A stretch of 64,000 bases of DNA, taken from the NCBI RefSeq assembly GCF_005930355.1, contig NZ_VDBO01000013.1, positions 1 to 64,000 of the forward strand, written 5' to 3'. Positions 59,439 through 64,000 of the stretch are shown in pieces. Made by a program: the position numbers and the translations under genes. The DNA comes from Paenibacillus sinopodophylli (GTDB lineage Bacteria; Bacillota; Bacilli; Paenibacillales; Paenibacillaceae). Within the stretch, counting starts at the first letter, position 1. Every line of letters starts with the position of its first letter. Under the pieces are notes generated by a model that saw only the letters and a list, made by a program, of their open reading frames with translations, did no database searches and was not told the origin of the DNA.

Positions 59439-59666
59439 TTATTGGCTGCGTAGTCTGCCAAGCTCGGATACTAAAGCTTCAACTTCGCTAATGCTGAATT
59501 TCTCCTTGGAGTCGACAACCTCGTACAATTCTTTTATGTCTTCATACTTGCCAAGGTCGAAATTGGAAGCTTGCATAGCGGCGGCGGAAGCCATTTTGAG
59601 TTTTGTTTTGATTACTTCGATCATAAACGCGACGTTCTCTTGTGTAGGCTGGTCTAAATTAGTCAT
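59439..59666 (-). CDS. UPF0435 (DUF1128, YfkK-like) small protein
   Basis: The 75-residue protein matches the YfkK family: FMIEVIKTKLKMASAAAMQASNF, KYEDIKELYEVV and FSISEVEALVSELGRLR. Helical and cytoplasmic, of unknown function, widespread in Bacillales. AGGAGG is well placed before ATG 59666. It is monocistronic, with repeats on both sides. Confidence 0.9.
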   Translation of the reverse strand: MTNLDQPTQENVAFMIEVIKTKLKMASAAAMQASNFDLGKYEDIKELYEVVDSKEKFSISEVEALVSELGRLRSQ

Positions 59667-59726
59667 GGAGTGCCTCCTGAATGAAATTCGAGACGAATTA
59701 GGTCTCGGTGTATGCGATATTCGTTC

Positions 59727-59922
59727 AAATATAAGAATTTATAAGTTTGTTAGCTTATAAAGGGCTTATATTTCACCGTCAAAGCTGCTTCAGCATCTAA
59801 AGGACGCCGAAGATGTTTTTGCTTGAAATATAGGAGAGTATATCATATTTCCAACTTTCTCTATATTTCTCGGAATGAAATGCGCTGCGCCTCCAAAGGA
59901 CGCCGACAGCCGTTTCACCTTG
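59727..59922 (+). repeat. Two tandem copies of the dispersed two-module repeat (copies 5 and 6)
   Basis: Copy 5 (59727 to about 59822) has the long hairpin AAATATAAGAATTTATAAG / CTTATAAAGGGCTTATATTT and a divergent second module with AAGGACGCCGAAGATG. Copy 6 (59826-59922) has hairpin AAATATAGGAGAG / CTTTCTCTATATTT, then TCTCGGAATGAAATGCGCTG, AAGGACGCCGACAGCC and TTTCACCTTG. Together they fill most of the 376-base gap between the UPF0435 gene and yyaC. Confidence 0.85.
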
Positions 59923-60042
59923 GCTTATGCTTTGTTGCAATTGTATCATGTTTCAAGTAGGAATGACCACAAATTGAACAGTCACTTAAAATTGGATACA
60001 ATTAAAAACAGGAATGAATAGCTTGGATTACAGGGCAGGTGC

Positions 60043-60594
60043 TTGGAGACGGAACAGTTAACGGAAAATGAAATAGAACGATTTCTTGCATCCATTGCAG
60101 CTAAACATAGTGATGTAAGCCGCGTAGTGTTCGTATGTATCGGCAGCGATCGTTCATCGGGTGACTCCTTCGGTCCCCTGGTAGGCAGTATGCTGGCAGA
60201 ACGAGGTTGGCAGAATGTCATTGGAACGCTTCAACAGCCATGCGATGCACATGCCGTTGAGCAAGCTGTGCAAGCCATACCGAAGGAAGCAACGGTCATC
60301 GCAATCGACGCTTGCTTGGGAAAACCGTCCTCAATAGGACGGTTTCTGATAGAGGAGGGCCCGCTTCAACCGGGAAAAGCAATCGGTCGCAGACTGCCGC
60401 CAATCGGGCAGTTCAGCATAGCGGGTGTTGTTAACGCTAACGGCCCGAAGGCTTACTGGATGCTGCAGACAACCTCGCTCTACCAAGTGCTGCGTATGGC
60501 GCGCGAATTAGCAGATGCCATCGGATCAGCGTGGGAGAAAAATACTAAGCAGCAGGGAACAATTGAAAATGAATTGCAAATTCCAATTGTATAA
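60043..60594 (+). CDS. yyaC: YyaC-type spore protease-like protein
   Basis: The 183-residue protein has the YyaC hallmark FVCIGSDRSSGDSFGPLVG near residues 29-47 and IAIDACLGK, GRFLIEEGPLQPGKAIGRRLPPIG and SIAGVVN. It is related to the GPR germination-protease fold and conserved in spore-formers. Its substrate is unsettled. The TTG start at 60043 is the first possible start but has a poorly spaced AGGTG, so the start is uncertain. It is followed after a few bases by an alpha/beta hydrolase gene. Confidence 0.88.
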   Translation: METEQLTENEIERFLASIAAKHSDVSRVVFVCIGSDRSSGDSFGPLVGSMLAERGWQNVIGTLQQPCDAHAVEQAVQAIPKEATVIAIDACLGKPSSIGRFLIEEGPLQPGKAIGRRLPPIGQFSIAGVVNANGPKAYWMLQTTSLYQVLRMARELADAIGSAWEKNTKQQGTIENELQIPIV

Positions 60595-60609
60595 AGGAGC
60601 ATGAATGAC

Positions 60610-61467
60610 ATGAGCAAAGAAGAGACAGTTGAAGTGTATTCAATCGCACAACGTAAAGTATTGCTTAATAATGGTATTGAGCTTGCGTATTATGACTCTC
60701 ATCCTCATGATGGAGGAGCGGAAGATGGCATAACGAAGGTGATCGTCTTGCTTCACGGTTATTGTGGAAGCTCCGCCTATTGGGAGCAGATCGTAGAGGA
60801 GCTTGAGCAGTCCGTCCGCATCATTGCACCAGACGCACGCGGGCATGGCAGAAGCTCGGCACCTGAAGAAGAAGTTTACACGATGGAGAAATACGCAGAG
60901 GATGTTGCGGAGTTGCTCATAAAGCTGCAAATCCATAACGCCGTGCTGCTTGGTCACTCTTTAGGCGGTTATATTACCTTGGCATTTGTCGAGAAATACG
61001 CCAAGAAGCTATCAGGCTTCGGACTGATACACTCAACTGCGCTTCCAGATGGTGAAGCTGCCAAAGATAATAGAGATAAAGCGGTAGCAGCGTTAGAAGA
61101 AAATGGCGTGCAGTCATTCGTTGATGGACTGATTCCCAAGCTCTTTGCTGCTGTGAATCTCGAAGCGATGCAAAGTGAAGTGAATCGCGGCAAGCAAATT
61201 GGCTATGGTACTTCACTTAACGGTGCAATTGCTACAGCTAAAGGGATGAAGGTTCGACCAGATCGAAAATTTGTTATTGAGCAGTCTGAGCTTCCTGTGC
61301 TTCTCGCAGCAGGGACGCATGATAAAGTCATTCCGCTGGAAAGTGTTTTTGCAGCAACTAATGATTGGGTTACGAAGGTGGAGCTGGATAGCTCCGGTCA
61401 TATGGGGATGGTTGAGCAGCCGCGAGCGTTAATTACGGCGATTCTCAACTTCGTGAACCAACGTTAA
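60610..61467 (+). CDS. Alpha/beta hydrolase
   Basis: The 285-residue cytoplasmic hydrolase has VIVLLHGYCGSSAYWEQI (oxyanion HG), DARGHGRSS, LLGHSLGGYIT (nucleophile Ser), acid in AAGTHDKVIP and the His in SSGHMGMVEQP. This is the common fold 1 hydrolase/esterase group; substrate unknown. AAAGGAG lies ten bases before ATG 60610; the ATG at 60601 is too close. It is probably co-transcribed with yyaC. Confidence 0.88.
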   Translation: MSKEETVEVYSIAQRKVLLNNGIELAYYDSHPHDGGAEDGITKVIVLLHGYCGSSAYWEQIVEELEQSVRIIAPDARGHGRSSAPEEEVYTMEKYAEDVAELLIKLQIHNAVLLGHSLGGYITLAFVEKYAKKLSGFGLIHSTALPDGEAAKDNRDKAVAALEENGVQSFVDGLIPKLFAAVNLEAMQSEVNRGKQIGYGTSLNGAIATAKGMKVRPDRKFVIEQSELPVLLAAGTHDKVIPLESVFAATNDWVTKVELDSSGHMGMVEQPRALITAILNFVNQR

Positions 61468-61500
61468 GCGATAGCCTGCAGCAGGGAGAGGGGAAGCCAT

Positions 61501-62145
61501 ATGTTTCAACGGGATTACTTCATGCGGATGATTGAACAGATGACAGAAGCAGTAGGCCAGATTTTGAATCTAAGACGTGAGCGCAAGCATGAGGATGCGC
61601 TGCTGTTCATCGACGAGCTGCTGGATAATAAGTTTCGTTTGAGCAGCAAGCTGATCCGCTCCTTATCCGATGAGGATTTAATTCAAATGATGACGACGAA
61701 CGGGGTTTTGGAAACCGACCATTTGCAAGCAATTGCCATGCTGATGAAACAGGATGCGGAGATTAACGCTGATCTCGGGCGCGAGGATGAGAGCTTCTTT
61801 GCTTATTTGAAGGCTCTGCACCTCTCTGTGAGGTTAGTTCTGGCAGAAGCTGAGGCGACGTTCGCCGATCCGCGGGAAATGGTAAGAGAGCTGATGGAGA
61901 AGCTCCTTCCATATGAGCTGCCTCCTAAGTCCAAGCGTCTACTCATTGAATGGCATATGGAGGAAGGACGATTCGACTCAGCAGAGAATCTCATGTATGA
62001 GCTGCTTGAGGATCATATCCTATCCCAAGCCGAAGCAGAGGCGTTATACAGACGAATGCTGCTTCAAGCAGATGAACGGCTGGAAGCGGGCGGACTGCCG
62101 CGCGAGGAGATTAAGCAAGGTTTGGCAGAATTGATAGATAAATAA
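61501..62145 (+). CDS. DUF6483-like helical protein
   Basis: The 214-residue, entirely helical acidic protein begins FQRDYFMRMIEQMTEAVGQILNLRRERKHEDALLFIDELL. That start is typical of DUF6483 proteins of Paenibacillus and relatives. The second half has TPR-like pairs (LIEWHMEEGRFDSAENLMYELLEDH). No function is known. Well-formed GGAGAGGGG upstream of ATG 61501. It lies between a hydrolase and a methyltransferase gene on the same strand. Confidence 0.78.
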   Translation: MFQRDYFMRMIEQMTEAVGQILNLRRERKHEDALLFIDELLDNKFRLSSKLIRSLSDEDLIQMMTTNGVLETDHLQAIAMLMKQDAEINADLGREDESFFAYLKALHLSVRLVLAEAEATFADPREMVRELMEKLLPYELPPKSKRLLIEWHMEEGRFDSAENLMYELLEDHILSQAEAEALYRRMLLQADERLEAGGLPREEIKQGLAELIDK

Positions 62146-62212
62146 TCGATTGTAACCAGCTGGGCGCGACGCTGCGCTTAGCTTGAATAGAGGCTAGGAG
62201 TGAGACAGCATC

Positions 62213-63400
62213 ATGACAGAACAATGGCAGCAAGACATAGCTGGCTGGATCAGCGGCAAAGAACTGCTGCAAGCATCGTTAAGCCAGCCTAAGCGCAAGG
62301 ATGGAACGGCGGCTCCCAAAACTATCGTTCGTCCCATCGAGATGAAGAGCGGGCTTCATTATCAATTTGAATATCATTTCGCTAATAAAGTAACGCATGA
62401 TAACCTTGCAGCTAGCGAGGCCGGAGATCGAATGATTGCCTTGCTGCAGGATCAATATAGGCAAGCGTTGATTAAGACAGTAGAAGCAGATGTGCAGCTG
62501 CTCTTTAGCAAGAAGGGTAAAGCTGCAATCTTGAAGAAGCCGCCGACCGGTGATGCGAAAAAAAACGTTCAACAGCATAACAGACAGAAGCAGCGCGTGC
62601 TTGCCGAAGGAAAAGCTGCGCCATTCCTTGTCGAGCTGGGCATCATGACTCCCGAGGGGCTCGTCCATGCGAAGAAGCAGGACAAGTATAGGCAAATCAA
62701 TCGCTTTCTTGAAATGGTGACAGATGTGCTTGCTTACCTGCCTAAGAACAAGGAGCTTACGATCGTTGATTTCGGCTGCGGCAAATCGTATTTAACTTTT
62801 GCTTTGTATCATCTGCTTGCGGTGGAGCAGCAGCGGAATATCCGCATTATCGGGCTTGATCTGAAAGCGGACGTGATTGCCTTCTGCACGGAGCTTGCTG
62901 AGAAACTGGGCTATGACAAGCTGCGGTTTCTGGTTGGCGACATAGCGGAGTATGAGGAACTGAACGAAGCGGATATGGTCGTCACGCTGCATGCCTGCGA
63001 TACAGCAACGGACGCAGCGCTGGCTAAGGCTGTTAACTGGGGAGCATCGGTCATTATGTCGGTTCCATGCTGTCAGCATGAGCTCTTCAAACAGGTGAGC
63101 AATGATGTTCTATCTCCGTTGCTCTCTCAAGGCCTACTCAAGGAGCGATTCTCGGCACTTGCTACGGATGCTGTACGTGGAACTTTGCTGGAGGTGCTTG
63201 GCTACAAGGTGCAGATGCTGGAATTTGTAGATCCAGAGCATACACCGAAAAACTTGCTCATTCGAGCGGTAAGATCGGAGCACCTTGAGCCTTCTGTGAA
63301 GAAATGGGAGCAGTATAAGCAATTCCGCCAATTTCTAAATCTTTCACCCTCCTTGGAGCATATGCTTGCTGAACGATGGCCAGAGGTCGATTCTGATTAA
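62213..63400 (+). CDS. Class I SAM methyltransferase (Methyltransf_32-like)
   Basis: The 395-residue protein has a basic N-terminal region (residues 1-170) and a SAM-binding domain with DFGCGKSYLTFALYHLL (motif I), GLDLKADVIAFC, TLHACDTATDAALA and VPCCQHELF. The TLHACDTATD/PCCQHEL pattern is that of the Methyltransf_32 (GSTCD-like) group, often thought to act on RNA. Complete in length. Probably RNA-directed, but the target is unknown. Confidence 0.86.
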   Translation: MTEQWQQDIAGWISGKELLQASLSQPKRKDGTAAPKTIVRPIEMKSGLHYQFEYHFANKVTHDNLAASEAGDRMIALLQDQYRQALIKTVEADVQLLFSKKGKAAILKKPPTGDAKKNVQQHNRQKQRVLAEGKAAPFLVELGIMTPEGLVHAKKQDKYRQINRFLEMVTDVLAYLPKNKELTIVDFGCGKSYLTFALYHLLAVEQQRNIRIIGLDLKADVIAFCTELAEKLGYDKLRFLVGDIAEYEELNEADMVVTLHACDTATDAALAKAVNWGASVIMSVPCCQHELFKQVSNDVLSPLLSQGLLKERFSALATDAVRGTLLEVLGYKVQMLEFVDPEHTPKNLLIRAVRSEHLEPSVKKWEQYKQFRQFLNLSPSLEHMLAERWPEVDSD

Positions 63401-63448
63401 GACGGGGCAAAACGATCGTTAAACTTTGAGATTTTTGAGGTTAAGCAA

Positions 63449-63477
63449 TTGTCGATAGAATTAACATTTGATACAAT
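63449..63477 (+). promoter_or_regulatory. Promoter of the 7TM protein at the window end
   Basis: TTGTCG (63449-63454), 17-nt spacer, TACAAT (63472-63477). TTGTCGAT also differs by only one base from a Spo0A box. Confidence 0.55.
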
Positions 63478-63514
63478 GGAAGAAGATGGCTATCAAATGA
63501 ATGGGTGAACCGTA

Positions 63515-64000
63515 ATGGAATGGATGATCTGGCTCGACTTTAGTATGTTTCTAGTGCTGCTCGGCTTGTTTTTCTACGTGTTTGCCGCTAGAACCGTTAC
63601 GGTACTACATAGGATATACCTTTTTCTACATGTCGTTTTTATGAGCTGGACGTTCTCTCAATTCGTATCGCAGACTGTGTTGTCTGAGAGCTTCAGGCTA
63701 TTCTATCTCTCTGTTTCGTATATTGGACTCTCACTGCTCGGACTGGGCTGGTTTGCCTTTATTCTCTTTCTGACCGGTCAATCGTATGTCATAAGGAAGA
63801 ATCGGCTTTTCGTTTTGGCCATTCCTGCGCTTATATCTGTCGCAGCGGTAATCGCAAATCCGAACGGCATGTTTTTGAGCATCAATTCAGACTTGACTCC
63901 GCTTAAACAGCTTCAGCATGGTCCGCTGTATTGGATTATGATTGTACAGCTTATTCTTTATGTTTCGGTGTCGTTTGTTATTATGTTTCAGAAGCTGCGC
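63515..64000 (+). CDS. 7TM N-terminal region of a probable sensor histidine kinase (3' end outside window)
   Basis: An open frame of 162 codons from ATG 63515 runs off the window. The translation is a string of hydrophobic helices (FLVLLGLFFYVFAA, LFLHVVFMSWTFSQF, LSLLGLGWFAFILFLTG, LFVLAIPALISVAAVIA, YWIMIVQLILYVSVSFVIMF). This is the pattern of the histidine kinase N-terminal 7TM domain. GGGTG lies upstream. The kinase or other output domain is not visible, so this is a prediction; a diguanylate cyclase output would also be possible. Confidence 0.7.
   Translation, partial: MEWMIWLDFSMFLVLLGLFFYVFAARTVTVLHRIYLFLHVVFMSWTFSQFVSQTVLSESFRLFYLSVSYIGLSLLGLGWFAFILFLTGQSYVIRKNRLFVLAIPALISVAAVIANPNGMFLSINSDLTPLKQLQHGPLYWIMIVQLILYVSVSFVIMFQKLR

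Overview
The window looks like chromosome from a spore-forming member of the Bacillales, most likely Paenibacillus or a close relative. The clues are Gram-positive Shine-Dalgarno sites before nearly every gene, many TTG/GTG starts, a YyaC-type spore protease, a Des/DesK/DesR set, Spo0A-box-like sites, SLH-domain and YflT-type stress proteins, and a moderate base composition. No complete transposon, prophage, CRISPR array or rRNA was seen.

Layout. 1-400: a 5'-truncated tRNA-Leu and a tRNA-Gly. 520-4157: a P-loop kinase, a GntR regulator with a membrane protein, and a Gfo/Idh/MocA oxidoreductase. 4253-14011: one co-directional block that joins NAD salvage (Nudix regulator, PRPP synthetase-like protein, NadV) to RNA repair (RtcB, YcgL-type nucleotidyltransferase, Hen1, Pnkp). 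Two short leader ORFs, each followed by a stem-loop and a terminator with a CCATGG core, sit before rtcB and before the nucleotidyltransferase gene. 14514-28595: speD, two SDRs, a WYL regulator, an M29 aminopeptidase, the des-desK-desR cold-response set, pncB, an SLH protein, a TPR/AAA+ pair and an anchored hydrolase. 28821-30810: a GntR-ABC transporter operon.

30939-36748 is the most unusual stretch. Two paralogous 7TM sporulation-type histidine kinases each converge on a small gene for a peptide with a nitrile-hydratase-like (NHLP) leader. Both peptides have divergent tails carrying one Trp near the end. A class I isoprenyl synthase-like gene lies next to them. TGTCGAA sequences matching the Spo0A box stand before both kinases and, in pairs, before both peptides. 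My inference is a ComQXP-like prenylated-peptide signalling system built on NHLP peptides and tied to sporulation control.

37122-64000 is mostly housekeeping or accessory: a papain-like hydrolase, oxidoreductases, an efeOBU iron-uptake operon behind a Fur-box promoter, RNA methyltransferase-like proteins, a GH26-like glycosidase, lipases, hemolysin III, a CorA-like transporter, an AraC-galKET Leloir locus, yyaC, DUF6483 and another 7TM protein cut by the window end.

Two non-coding repeat families recur between genes: a 112-bp tandem repeat with a second copy on the other side of the RNA-repair block, and a roughly 100-bp two-module hairpin element present in at least five intergenic sites.
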